Shown here piece by piece: positions 53,713 to 62,899 of a stretch of DNA of 64,000 nucleotides. Numbering within the stretch: position 1 is the first letter of the stretch; every line of letters begins with the position of its first letter. The position numbers and the translations under genes were made by a program. The notes beneath the pieces are model-generated. The model was not told the DNA's origin. It did no database searches and was given only the letters and a program-made list of their open reading frames with translations. The stretch is from Idiomarina abyssalis (GTDB taxonomy: Bacteria; Pseudomonadota; Gammaproteobacteria; Enterobacterales; Alteromonadaceae): NCBI RefSeq assembly GCF_900116625.1, contig NZ_FPBE01000001.1, positions 806,001 to 870,000 of the forward strand, read 5' to 3'.

Positions 53713-54831
53713 TCAATCCAGTTCAATGTGCGCGTCATTTTCGTCCCGCCACTTCCACTCATTTTCAAGTGTAGCGGTTGGTTGGAGCATGGCAAAATCT
53801 AACTGGCGTAATGGTTCAGAGGACTTTATCCGAATTGGAAAGTCCGGATTTGCCAATGACGTTTTCGCCATAGCCAGTAACGCATTCGGATAATGTGCCG
53901 CTACATGCTCATAGTTTTTCTCACTAATGCCGCCATTAACAATTAACGGAATATCTGAGAACTCTTGTACAACATCACCCAGCGTTTTATTGCTTCCACC
54001 TTTAAACGGTTTACGCATAACATCAGTGTCTGTTGTATGAATGTAATCCACACCAGCTTTATCCATAGCCTTAACCACTTTTATCATGGCGTCTTCACCT
54101 TCCGGCCACTGATATTCTGAATCCGTCACCGTAATTTGACTGAGTCGCACACCAACAATGAAGTCGTCTCCGGCTGCCGATTTCGCCGCCTTAACTACCA
54201 ACTCAAGAAAGTGCATACGTTTCGCCATGCTACCGCCCCACTGGTCGGGGCGCTGATTAAAGTAGTCGCTCAAAAATTCATTCAGTAAATAGCCATTAGC
54301 CGCATGCAGCTCAATGCCATCAAAACCAGCTTCTTTAGCACGGTTTACTGCACCAACAAAGCCGTTCATAACAGCATCAAAATCGGTCTCATCCATGGCT
54401 TTCACTTCAGGCCAACCGTCTGTTTTACCATATAAATCTAATGGCTCGCCCTTAGGCTTTACTTCACTGGGTCCGATTGGCGTATCGGTGTATTCGTTGT
54501 GTTGAAACTGCGCGCCGGCATGCATCAACTGCATAATGAACTTACAGTCGTGCTTGTGAACACGCTCGACAATTTCTTTCCAGGCATCGGTTTGAGGAGC
54601 ATCGGTAATACCCGGCTGGTTTTCGTAACCCTGACTTGCCTGGCGGTCAGTGTAAACGCCTTCACTGATGATCATACTCCAGCCACCTTTGGCGAAGCGT
54701 TCGTAATATTCACCCATTAACTCGGTTGGCTTACCTTTTTTATCGGCACTGGTTCGTGTCATTGGGGCGACGACAAAACGGTTTTCCAGTTTGTGGCCTT
54801 TTAGTTCAAAATCATCAAATGCTGAGCTCAT
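53713..54831 (-). CDS. Old yellow enzyme-type NADH:flavin oxidoreductase
   Basis: FMN TIM-barrel protein of about 372 residues. The FMN site NRFVVAPMTRTSADKKG, the substrate-binding pair His/Asn in ELHAANGYLLNEFLSDYFN, and the FMN-phosphate segment IVNGGISEKNYE are present. Such ene-reductases reduce electrophilic C=C bonds with NAD(P)H. The physiological substrate is unknown. ATG 54831 is preferred; an in-frame upstream ATG at 54849 would add six residues. It lies before elbB in the same orientation, probably as a two-gene unit with detoxification character. Confidence 0.9.
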   Translation of the reverse strand: MSSAFDDFELKGHKLENRFVVAPMTRTSADKKGKPTELMGEYYERFAKGGWSMIISEGVYTDRQASQGYENQPGITDAPQTDAWKEIVERVHKHDCKFIMQLMHAGAQFQHNEYTDTPIGPSEVKPKGEPLDLYGKTDGWPEVKAMDETDFDAVMNGFVGAVNRAKEAGFDGIELHAANGYLLNEFLSDYFNQRPDQWGGSMAKRMHFLELVVKAAKSAAGDDFIVGVRLSQITVTDSEYQWPEGEDAMIKVVKAMDKAGVDYIHTTDTDVMRKPFKGGSNKTLGDVVQEFSDIPLIVNGGISEKNYEHVAAHYPNALLAMAKTSLANPDFPIRIKSSEPLRQLDFAMLQPTATLENEWKWRDENDAHIELD

Positions 54832-54915
54832 AAGGAATTCCTTTATCATCTGGTACTGTTATATGACTTTGAGCATAATTACGGATAATTCAAGGGCAAT
54901 TGATCACTTTGTTAT

Positions 54916-56058
54916 CTAATTAGCCCAAAGCACAACCGCCGCTTTTTGCTTACGACCGCCGTAGCCAAAGGCTTTACTGAAGGTGCTTATAGGTACAGGT
55001 AAGTATTGACGCTCAGTTGGAGATTCCCAGGGCAGCGTGTCATAGTCCGGGTCATTGATGTAAATAAAGTCGTCATCCGCAGCGCAAATTAAAACCCAGT
55101 GTGGAGCGCGAATACCATCAAACTGATAAGTTGAAATCAGCGCCATAATCAGACAGCCGTGGCTTAAATCTTCTTTTATTAAATTAACGTCATAATCACG
55201 TACAACAATGGGCACATCGTGTTCACGTAAATAGGTCATATCGGCCTGCTGTATACGCTGCATCACAGTCTTTTTCTGTTCCTGACGAACTGAATCTACA
55301 AACAGGGGCTGCTCAGTATTAACTTCCACCCGTACTTTCAAGCCACGTTGATACGCCGCGCGCGCCAGCCCATGTGGCCCACAACCACCATGTCCGGAGG
55401 TCATATAAATGGTGGTTGCCTGACGCCAAATTTCCAGCTCTTCAGCTTGCGGATCGCTGCTCGGCCGGCCGAAATAATCCATCGCCATTAACAAGCTGGC
55501 TGGTCCGCAGGTAAACTCTGTCGACTGAGTCAGCATAGGAACATATTCATCCGTTGCTCCCACACCGGAGTCCTCGCCCATTTCATATCGGGGAAGCAGC
55601 TTTTGTAAAACTAATGCGTCGGTAGATTGTGAAGATGAAGGAGGAAAATACGCCTCGCGCAGTTCTATAGCACGGAACCCTTCACTGTTCATCAACTGTT
55701 GCGCAACCGTATTAGAAGTAGCGACTTCGGTGCGCAGAAACAGTGAATGTCGCTTATCCGCGAGCTCTTCTGCAGTTTGCAGTAAACTCCGTCCATATCC
55801 CCGGCTTCTGCAGCTTTCATCGACAACCAGCGCATAGAGCCGAGCCAGATTAGTATTATTTCGGTATAGAACAACGGTATAGCCAATTACCCGGGCATCG
55901 GCCACCAACACATGAAAGTCTGCAGTGGATGACTCAATGAACCGCCGAAAGCTGCGCTTACTAATAGCATCTTCGGGGAAAGTAAGAGCTTCCAGCGCAG
56001 TTACTGCATCCAAATGCGACGTTTGTGCAGGGATTATTCGAGTTCTTTTACCAGTCAT
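54916..56058 (-). CDS. GNAT acetyltransferase-C39-like peptidase fusion
   Basis: Protein of 380 residues made of two domains. Residues 5-150 are a RimI-like GNAT fold with the acetyl-CoA loop VVDESCRSRGYGRSLL. Residues 165-380 resemble the DUF3335/C39-like papain fold: the nucleophile Cys184 in STEFTCGPASLLMA and His320 in APHWVLICA, with an acidic residue at about 336-338 (NDPDYD). Catalytic residues of both halves look intact. Known members sit near RimK-like ligases, but none is in this window. No signal peptide, so it is cytoplasmic; it is divergent from purM. Confidence 0.85.
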   Translation of the reverse strand: MTGKRTRIIPAQTSHLDAVTALEALTFPEDAISKRSFRRFIESSTADFHVLVADARVIGYTVVLYRNNTNLARLYALVVDESCRSRGYGRSLLQTAEELADKRHSLFLRTEVATSNTVAQQLMNSEGFRAIELREAYFPPSSSQSTDALVLQKLLPRYEMGEDSGVGATDEYVPMLTQSTEFTCGPASLLMAMDYFGRPSSDPQAEELEIWRQATTIYMTSGHGGCGPHGLARAAYQRGLKVRVEVNTEQPLFVDSVRQEQKKTVMQRIQQADMTYLREHDVPIVVRDYDVNLIKEDLSHGCLIMALISTYQFDGIRAPHWVLICAADDDFIYINDPDYDTLPWESPTERQYLPVPISTFSKAFGYGGRKQKAAVVLWAN

Positions 56059-56175
56059 AAATTTACGGTCTCTCCAAGCGCTGCTCCCGAGGTAATAACC
56101 TAAGGCTTCAGGCTACCTTTTGTACCACGAATCGTGTTAAACTTGCGCGCAAATTTTGCCAGTCGGGATTATTCT

Positions 56176-57231
56176 GTGAGCGATAAAAAACCTTCTTTAA
56201 GTTATAAAGACGCGGGCGTCGACATTGACGCTGGTAATGCATTGGTTGAACGTATTAAAGGCGTTACCAAGCGCACGCACCGCCCTGAAGTCATGGGTAA
56301 CATTGGTGGGTTTGGTGCTCTGTGTGAAATTCCGGCGGGTTATAAGCAACCGGTTCTGGTTTCCGGAACCGACGGTGTTGGTACCAAATTACGCTTAGCT
56401 ATCGATCTTAAACGTCATCGTGGTGTGGGTATCGATTTGGTTGCTATGTGCGTTAACGACCTTATTGTACAGGGTGCTGAGCCTCTGTTCTTTCTTGACT
56501 ACTACGCAACAGGCAAACTGGACGTTGACGTGGCAGCCGATGTGGTTGCCGGTATCGGTGACGGCTGTGAGCAATCAGGCTGTGCCCTGATTGGTGGCGA
56601 AACCGCAGAAATGCCAGGCATGTACGAAGGCGGCGATTATGACTTAGCCGGTTTTTGTACGGGTGTGGTCGAAAAGTCAGAGGTTATCGACGGCACTAAA
56701 GTTGCCGACGGTGACGCTCTAATCGCCCTGGCATCAAGTGGTCCTCACTCGAACGGTTACTCGCTTATTCGTAAAATTATTGAAGTCAGCGGCGCAGATT
56801 TAGAGTCTCACCTGCAAGGTAAAACACTGGCAGACCACCTATTAGAACCTACACGCATTTACGTGAAATCGGTTCTGGAATTGATTAAACACGTACCGGT
56901 ACACGCGTTGTCACACATTACCGGTGGTGGCTTCTGGGAAAATATCCCTCGCGTACTGCCTAAAGGTAGTAAAGCCGTTATTGATGGCAACAGCTGGGAC
57001 TGGCCGGTTATCTTCGACTGGTTAAAAGAAAACGGCAATGTCAGCATGAAAGAAATGTACCGCACCTTTAACTGTGGTGTGGGTATGGTTATTGCGGTTC
57101 CAAACGAGCACGCAGACAAAGCCATCCACATTCTGACCGATGCAGGCGAAGACGCCTGGAAAATTGGCCGTATTGCCAATGCAGCTGAAGGTGAAGAGCA
57201 AGTCGACATTCTGGCCGACGAGACTCACTAA
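56176..57231 (+). CDS. purM: Phosphoribosylformylglycinamidine cyclo-ligase (AIR synthetase)
   Basis: Protein of 351 residues that closes the imidazole ring of AIR in de novo purine synthesis with ATP. Motifs: [20 protein letters not shown] at the N-terminus, [45 protein letters not shown] and [15 protein letters not shown]-like [15 protein letters not shown]. The GTG at 56176 gives the usual start ([13 protein letters not shown]). Translation passes to purN by a 1-base overlap (TAATG). No convincing PurR box was found upstream. Confidence 0.97.
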   Translation: MSDKKPSLSYKDAGVDIDAGNALVERIKGVTKRTHRPEVMGNIGGFGALCEIPAGYKQPVLVSGTDGVGTKLRLAIDLKRHRGVGIDLVAMCVNDLIVQGAEPLFFLDYYATGKLDVDVAADVVAGIGDGCEQSGCALIGGETAEMPGMYEGGDYDLAGFCTGVVEKSEVIDGTKVADGDALIALASSGPHSNGYSLIRKIIEVSGADLESHLQGKTLADHLLEPTRIYVKSVLELIKHVPVHALSHITGGGFWENIPRVLPKGSKAVIDGNSWDWPVIFDWLKENGNVSMKEMYRTFNCGVGMVIAVPNEHADKAIHILTDAGEDAWKIGRIANAAEGEEQVDILADETH

Positions 57232-57869
57232 TGAAGCGTATTGTTGTTCTAATTTCAGGCACGGGCAGTAACATGCAGGCCATTCAACAGGCCTGTGAAG
57301 AAGGTAAAGTCGCCGGTGAAGTGGTTGCGGTTATTTCCAATAAAGCTTCCTCTAAAGGTTTAGAGAAAGCTGCGGCTAAAGGCATTGATACCGGAGTATT
57401 AAGCCACAAAGAGTTTGACTCTCGTGAAGCTTATGACGCTGAGTTAAAGACATTGATAGACAGTTACCAGCCCGATCTGGTCGTACTTGCCGGCTTTATG
57501 CGTATTCTGACAGGCGAATTTACGCGCCACTACGAAGGCCGTATGTTTAATATCCACCCGTCTTTGTTACCCAAATACAAAGGGGTGAATACGCACCAAA
57601 GAGCTTTGGACGCAGGCGATACCGAACATGGTGTGAGTGTGCACTTTGTAACAGAAGAGCTGGATGGAGGCCCCGTCGCATTGCAGGCTAAGGTTCCTAT
57701 TTTCGAAGGCGACACGGTAGAAGATATTCAGGCCCGGGTTCACGAGCAGGAACATCGTATTTATCCACTGGTGGTTAACTGGTTCTGTCAGGGGCGTCTG
57801 AAGCTGGAAGGTGGGCGCGTCACCCTCGATGGCGAAGTGCTAGGCGCCCAAGGCTACGCAGCAGATTAA
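57231..57869 (+). CDS. purN: Phosphoribosylglycinamide formyltransferase
   Basis: Protein of 212 residues, the 10-formyltetrahydrofolate-dependent GAR transformylase. The catalytic trio Asn107, His109 and Asp145 is present (MFNIHPSLLP and EELDGGP), matching E. coli Asn106, His108 and Asp144. The start VLISGTGSNMQAIQQA is the phosphate-binding loop. It is coupled to purM by TAATG and convergent with the DUF3108 gene with 1 base between. Confidence 0.97.
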   Translation: MKRIVVLISGTGSNMQAIQQACEEGKVAGEVVAVISNKASSKGLEKAAAKGIDTGVLSHKEFDSREAYDAELKTLIDSYQPDLVVLAGFMRILTGEFTRHYEGRMFNIHPSLLPKYKGVNTHQRALDAGDTEHGVSVHFVTEELDGGPVALQAKVPIFEGDTVEDIQARVHEQEHRIYPLVVNWFCQGRLKLEGGRVTLDGEVLGAQGYAAD

Positions 57870-57870
57870 T

Positions 57871-58623
57871 TTACATAGACAAGCTCTTAAGCGACATGGT
57901 CGCTTGCTCGTCACCTTCTTTAAACTGCTGCATTTTAACCATCACATAGTTTAGCTCCGGCGCAAACCAGAAAAAGGTCTGACGCCGGTTATTATCCCTT
58001 ATGCGCCCTACCTTTATTGCTTTAACCTCGCCGTAAGGTAAAGATAACTGCTGGTCTCGTGCTAATACCTCAAAACGATACTCATCTTCGTTCCCTTTTT
58101 CATCAACAAGCCGGTATTCGAAGACTTCAGAACCATTGGCTAAATCAACACGCAACTGCTCCGTCACGTTGGCTTCATCGAACAAGGCATCTTCCCAGTT
58201 CACATCCAGCATGCGCCCGGTATCAACGTTACGGACTTTCTTCTCATCCGCTATAAATTCGCCATGAAAGGACTTATCCGACCCCGTTCCGGTTCTCATA
58301 TAAATAAATTCGCGCGGTTCCAATCGGCTATTTTTTTCATCCACAATAAATACGGAGCGAGCTTCACGCGTATCGGACAAAATAAACCAGGAAATATCGG
58401 ACTTCGTTCGCAACTGCCATTCGTCCTCAGGCGACACTTCCAGGTAACGATAACCTTCCCCATATTCGCTATCACCACGCGTGATCACATAATCAGCCTG
58501 ATAAGGTTTCATCGACTGTTCGATAGACTGCTCGGCATTTTGATGGTTATCGGCGCTGGCATAGCTCATTGTCATACTGCCTACTAAAACACTGGATACC
58601 AGCCAACTGACTGTCCTTTTCAC
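57871..58623 (-). CDS. DUF3108 domain periplasmic protein
   Basis: Protein of about 250 residues with a signal peptide (KRTVSWLVSSVLVGSMTMSYA). The mature domain is a beta-rich DUF3108 fold, with YVITRGDSEYGEGYRYLEV near the start and WFAPELNYVMVKMQQ at the end. This DUF3108 gene commonly lies next to purMN in gammaproteobacteria, and the function is unknown; it resembles LolA/LolB-like barrels in character. GTG 58623 is chosen because GGAG lies 8 bases upstream; the GTG two codons earlier is too close to it. Confidence 0.85.
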   Translation of the reverse strand: MKRTVSWLVSSVLVGSMTMSYASADNHQNAEQSIEQSMKPYQADYVITRGDSEYGEGYRYLEVSPEDEWQLRTKSDISWFILSDTREARSVFIVDEKNSRLEPREFIYMRTGTGSDKSFHGEFIADEKKVRNVDTGRMLDVNWEDALFDEANVTEQLRVDLANGSEVFEYRLVDEKGNEDEYRFEVLARDQQLSLPYGEVKAIKVGRIRDNNRRQTFFWFAPELNYVMVKMQQFKEGDEQATMSLKSLSM

Positions 58624-58671
58624 TGTCACTTCTCCACTTTATTTACTACTGGACGTTTATATTGACAACAA

Positions 58672-58691
58672 AATTCAAACGCCCGTTCAAT
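58672..58691. promoter_or_regulatory. Candidate PsrA-like site upstream of fadE
   Basis: Imperfect inverted repeat ATTCAAACGCCCGTTCAAT. The left half TTCAAAC matches the PsrA fatty-acid regulator half-site; the right half is only partly complementary. A possible TTGACA lies just upstream (58662-58667), so bound protein would cover the -10 region. Confidence 0.35.
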
Positions 58692-58735
58692 TTTTGCTTG
58701 AAAATAACCGCTCGTTGATCTAACTTGCACAGTAT

Positions 58736-58752
58736 CACTGGTCAGACCTCCA
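58736..58752. promoter_or_regulatory. Candidate FadR-like site upstream of fadE
   Basis: CACTGGTCAGACCTCCA contains ACTGGTCNGACC, the core of the E. coli FadR operator (AACTGGTCNGACCAGTT); the last four bases fall away. It is 18 bases before the fadE start codon, in the 5' leader, as expected for a repressor site. Confidence 0.5.
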
Positions 58753-58769
58753 AGTCGGAGTATTACACT

Positions 58770-61223
58770 ATGAGTATTGCACTTTGGATTGTCGCTACTG
58801 TTTTAGTTGCGGCTGCATTAATTTACAAACGAGCCAGCCTGGCTATGTTCAGCGCCGGTTTAGTTATTATGTTCGCTATTGGTAGCGCAATCGACATTGT
58901 TGGCCCGGTTCTTTGGGTTATCTTAGCCATTGTGCTGGTACCACTCAACTTAGCACCGGTTCGTTTGAATCTGCTGACTAAGCCTATTCTTAGCGCATAT
59001 CGCAAGGTAATGCCAGAAATGTCTGACACCGAGCGCGATGCACTGGAAGCCGGCACCGTATGGTGGGATGGTGACTTGTTCAGCGGCGACCCTGACTGGA
59101 AAAAACTTCACGACGTACCTAAGGCCGAATTAACGGCTGAAGAAAAAGCTTTCTTAGAAGGCCCCTGTGAAGAAGTCTGTAAAATGCTGAACGACTGGGA
59201 AGTCACACACGAACTAACGGATATGCCCGAGCATGTCTGGCAGTACCTGAAGGATGAGAAATTCTTCGCCATGATCATCAAGAAAGAATACGGTGGTCTG
59301 GAGTTTTCTGCTTACGCGCAGTCTCGTGTGTTACAGAAGCTGGCCGGCGTTAGTACGGTACTGGCTTCAACCGTCGGTGTACCTAACTCATTAGGCCCGG
59401 GCGAGTTGTTGCAGCATTATGGTACCAAAGAACAGCAGGACCATTACCTGCCTCGCTTAGCCAGCGGTGACGAAATTCCATGTTTCGCACTGACCAGCCC
59501 GGAAGCTGGCTCTGACGCCGGTGCTATTCCTGATTCAGGTGTAGTCTGTAAAGGCGAATGGAACGGCGAAGAAATCGTCGGTATCAAACTGAACTTTGAC
59601 AAGCGCTACATCACGTTAGCGCCAGTCGCTACTGTACTAGGTCTGGCATTCAAAATGTACGACCCTGACAACCTTATTGGTGAAGAAGAAGAGCTGGGTA
59701 TTACCTGTGCCCTTATTCCTCGTGACACTAAAGGTGTTGAAATAGGTCGCCGTCACTTTCCGCTTAACGTCCCGTTCCAGAACGGTCCTATTCGCGGTAA
59801 CGACGTATTCGTTCCATTAGATTACATTATTGGCGGCCAGAAAAATGCCGGTAAAGGCTGGCGTATGCTGGTTGAATGTCTGTCAGTCGGCCGTTCAATC
59901 ACTCTACCGTCAAACAGCGCCGGTGGCATTAAATCGATTGCTCTGGCAACCGGTGCGTATTCCCGCATCCGTCGTCAGTTCAAATTGCCTATCGGTAAAA
60001 TGGAAGGTGTTGAAGAGCCAATGGCACGCATTGCTGGTAACGCTTACCTGATGGACGCGGTTACCATGTTATCGACCAAAGGTATTGACCTGGGCGAAAA
60101 GCCTTCGGTTATCGGCGCCATTGCAAAATACCACATGACTGAAAAGTTACGTTCTTGCATGGACGACGCTATGGACATCCATGGTGGTAAAGGCATCTGT
60201 TTAGGTCCGAATAACTACTTAGGCCGTGGTTACCAGGGTGTCCCGGTTGCTATTACCGTTGAAGGCGCCAACATTCTGACTCGTAGCATGATGATCTACG
60301 GCCAGGGCGCCATCCGTTGTCATCCGTTTGTTTTAAAAGAAATGGAAGCATCAGCGGAACAAGGGCCTGAAGCTCTGAAAAAGTTTGATAAAGCCGTATT
60401 TGGTCATATTGGTTTTGCCATGAGTAATTTCGTTCGCTCGGTATTTTATGGCTTTGGTGGTCACCGTCTGAGCTCTGTTCCGGCAAGCGACGAAACCCGT
60501 AAATACTATCAGCAGATGAACCGCTTTAGTGCCAACATGGCGTTATTGTCAGACATTGCTATGGGTAAACTGGGTGGCAGCCTCAAACGCAAAGAGCGCG
60601 TTTCTGCACGCTTAGGCGACATGCTTAGCTACTTGTACATTGGTTCTTGTATTCTGAAGCGTTTCCATGACCAGGGCCGCATTAAAGAAGACCTGCCGTT
60701 AGTTCACTGGGCTATGCAGGATACCTTGCATAAGCTGCAGGAAGCACAGCTGGAAATGCTGGCAAACTTTGGTGGTGTTGGTAGCTTCATGCGTGCAGTA
60801 ATGTACCCGTTAGGCCGCATTGCTAAACGTCCTTCAGACAAGAACGATCACAAAATTGCCCGTATGCTGATGTCACCTAATGACGTACGCACACGCTTAG
60901 GCGAAGGTCAGTTCCTGAGCCCTGAAGGTCACTTCGGTTTCCTTGAGCAAACACTGCAAGACGTCATTGCTGCCGAGCCGTTGTACGACAAAGTCTGCAA
61001 AGCAGCCGGTAAACGCTTTAGCTTTACTCAGTTAGACCAAATTGGTGCTAAAGGTAAAGAGCTGGGCGTACTAAGCGACGATGAAGTTGCGTTACTAGAG
61101 CGCACTGAAGCGGGTCGCTTACGTACCATCAATGTTGATGACTTTGCTCCGGAAGATCTGTTAGCCGGTAAAGCAGCATTTGATTACGCATTAAAAAATC
61201 TAAAGAAAGGTGAAGCGGCATAA
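58770..61223 (+). CDS. fadE: Membrane-anchored acyl-CoA dehydrogenase FadE
   Basis: Protein of 817 residues, close to the 814 of E. coli FadE, which catalyses the first step of fatty acid beta-oxidation. Two N-terminal hydrophobic segments ([17 protein letters not shown] and [14 protein letters not shown]) precede the dehydrogenase core with [33 protein letters not shown] and the long C-terminal helical extension. ATG 58770 has CGGAG ahead. Expression is probably controlled by the FadR-like site in its leader, and electrons go to ETF. It ends at its own terminator. Confidence 0.95.
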   Translation: MSIALWIVATVLVAAALIYKRASLAMFSAGLVIMFAIGSAIDIVGPVLWVILAIVLVPLNLAPVRLNLLTKPILSAYRKVMPEMSDTERDALEAGTVWWDGDLFSGDPDWKKLHDVPKAELTAEEKAFLEGPCEEVCKMLNDWEVTHELTDMPEHVWQYLKDEKFFAMIIKKEYGGLEFSAYAQSRVLQKLAGVSTVLASTVGVPNSLGPGELLQHYGTKEQQDHYLPRLASGDEIPCFALTSPEAGSDAGAIPDSGVVCKGEWNGEEIVGIKLNFDKRYITLAPVATVLGLAFKMYDPDNLIGEEEELGITCALIPRDTKGVEIGRRHFPLNVPFQNGPIRGNDVFVPLDYIIGGQKNAGKGWRMLVECLSVGRSITLPSNSAGGIKSIALATGAYSRIRRQFKLPIGKMEGVEEPMARIAGNAYLMDAVTMLSTKGIDLGEKPSVIGAIAKYHMTEKLRSCMDDAMDIHGGKGICLGPNNYLGRGYQGVPVAITVEGANILTRSMMIYGQGAIRCHPFVLKEMEASAEQGPEALKKFDKAVFGHIGFAMSNFVRSVFYGFGGHRLSSVPASDETRKYYQQMNRFSANMALLSDIAMGKLGGSLKRKERVSARLGDMLSYLYIGSCILKRFHDQGRIKEDLPLVHWAMQDTLHKLQEAQLEMLANFGGVGSFMRAVMYPLGRIAKRPSDKNDHKIARMLMSPNDVRTRLGEGQFLSPEGHFGFLEQTLQDVIAAEPLYDKVCKAAGKRFSFTQLDQIGAKGKELGVLSDDEVALLERTEAGRLRTINVDDFAPEDLLAGKAAFDYALKNLKKGEAA

Positions 61224-61239
61224 TCGCTAACCTCTAAGT

Positions 61240-61276
61240 AAAAACGGCGCCCTGGTTTCAGCGGCGCCTTTTTTTT
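61240..61276 (+). terminator. Intrinsic terminator after fadE
   Basis: GGCGCC pairs with GGCGCC (61246-61251 with 61263-61268), extended by CTG/CAG, followed by eight T. Stable G+C-rich stem. Confidence 0.9.
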
Positions 61277-61325
61277 ATGCTAGAATCTTGCGCTGGTTTA
61301 AAAACTTATAATAAAGGCGTGAGTT

Positions 61326-62894
61326 ATGCAGTCTCCCAATAACGACTACAACGCAACCAGCAAGCGCGGTTGGTTTACCCGTTTTCTTGATACCGTTGAG
61401 TGGCTCGGTAATCTGTTACCCCACCCAATTACCTTATTCGCTCTGTTCTGCCTCTTCATTATTTTCATTAGTGGCATTGCCGCTTACTTCGGTGTCAGCG
61501 CAATAGACCCCAGAGACGGCGAAACCGTTATAAAAGCCGTCAGCTTACTGAATGCTGAAGGGATACAACGCATTGTGACCAACCTGGTCACTAACTTTAC
61601 CGGGTTCACGCCTTTAGGTACGGTTTTGGTCGCTCTTTTGGGTGTGGGCGTTGCTGAACGTTCGGGCTTAATCTCAGCCGCCATGCGCGGACTGGTTATG
61701 AAAGCCCCGCCACGTCTTATTACCGTTACTGTGGTCTTCGCCGGTGTCGTTTCCAATACCGCGGCCGAGCTTGGTTACGTGGTTCTGGTACCTCTTGCTG
61801 CCATGATTTTTTATGGACTGGGTCGTCACCCCCTGGCTGGTCTTGCAGCAGCTTTTGCCGGCGTCTCTGCCGGTTACAGTGCCAACCTGCTAATTGGAAC
61901 GGTTGACCCTTTACTGTCGGGCATTACCGAAGAAGCCGCTAAAATAATCGACCCAAGCTATACCGTCGGCGCCGAAGCCAACTGGTACTTTATGATGGTC
62001 AGCACCTTCTTGATTGCCATTATGGGTGCTTTGATCACAGACAAAATTGTTGAGCCAAAACTGGGCAAATACAACAAAGACGAAGCCTCTATTGATTTAT
62101 CCGATCAATCGTCCATGGATCCACTCAACCAAAAAGAAAAACGCGGGCTAATTTACGCTGGTATCAGTGTGTTGATTCTCGCCGGCATTCTGGCGTTAAC
62201 GGTCGTGCCTGAATGGGGCATTCTGCGCCACCCTGAAACCGGTGAAGTCACAGGCTCCCCGTTCCTCAAGGGCGTTGTGGTTTACATCTTCTTCTTCTTT
62301 GCCATTCCGGGTTATGTTTATGGTCGCACCGTTGAAACCATGCGAACCGACCGTGATGTCATTGACGCTATGTCGCACAGTATGAGTACTATGGGCATGT
62401 ACATTGTGTTGGTGTTTTTTGCCGCACAATTCGTCAACTTCTTTAAATGGACTAACTTCGGAACCATTTTTGCCATTAACGGTGCCGAGTTCCTGACCAA
62501 TATTGGCATGACCGGTCCTATCATTTTCTTGTTCTTCATTATGGTTTGCGGCTTCGTTAACTTAATGCTGGGCTCGGCTTCGGCACAGTGGGCTATTACT
62601 GCGCCTATCTTCGTACCTATGCTTATGCTGATTGGCTACTCGCCGGAGGTTATTCAGGCCGCCTACCGTATTGGTGACTCGGTAACGAACATCATTACCC
62701 CTATGATGAGCTACTTCGGTTTGATATTGGCAGTCGCCGCTCGTTATAAGAAGGACTTGGGTATAGGGACCCTGATTGCCATGATGCTGCCATACTCTAT
62801 GGTCTTCTTTGTCGGTTGGTCAGTACTTTTCTTCCTGTGGGTGTTTGTGTTCGGTTTCCCTGTTGGGCCTGCAGCACCGACTTTCTATAATTAA
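61326..62894 (+). CDS. AbgT-family transporter
   Basis: Membrane protein of 522 residues with about ten hydrophobic segments and the AbgT layout: a short hydrophilic start, WLGNLLPHPITLFALF, then SNTAAELGYVVLVPLAAMIF and GVSAGYSANLLIGTVDPLLSG, and a second half with GFVNLMLGSASAQWAITAPIFVPMLM. E. coli AbgT imports p-aminobenzoyl-glutamate; structural work on MtrF and YdaH showed that some homologues export sulfonamide antimetabolites. Direction and substrate here are unknown. It is convergent with a Bcr/CflA efflux gene 5 bases away. Confidence 0.92.
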   Translation: MQSPNNDYNATSKRGWFTRFLDTVEWLGNLLPHPITLFALFCLFIIFISGIAAYFGVSAIDPRDGETVIKAVSLLNAEGIQRIVTNLVTNFTGFTPLGTVLVALLGVGVAERSGLISAAMRGLVMKAPPRLITVTVVFAGVVSNTAAELGYVVLVPLAAMIFYGLGRHPLAGLAAAFAGVSAGYSANLLIGTVDPLLSGITEEAAKIIDPSYTVGAEANWYFMMVSTFLIAIMGALITDKIVEPKLGKYNKDEASIDLSDQSSMDPLNQKEKRGLIYAGISVLILAGILALTVVPEWGILRHPETGEVTGSPFLKGVVVYIFFFFAIPGYVYGRTVETMRTDRDVIDAMSHSMSTMGMYIVLVFFAAQFVNFFKWTNFGTIFAINGAEFLTNIGMTGPIIFLFFIMVCGFVNLMLGSASAQWAITAPIFVPMLMLIGYSPEVIQAAYRIGDSVTNIITPMMSYFGLILAVAARYKKDLGIGTLIAMMLPYSMVFFVGWSVLFFLWVFVFGFPVGPAAPTFYN

Positions 62895-62899
62895 AAAAA

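Noticed and set aside
56150-56166. PurR operator before purM
   Set aside because: GCAAATTTTGC resembles half of the PurR palindrome, but the central CG and the spacing are wrong, so the match is not convincing.
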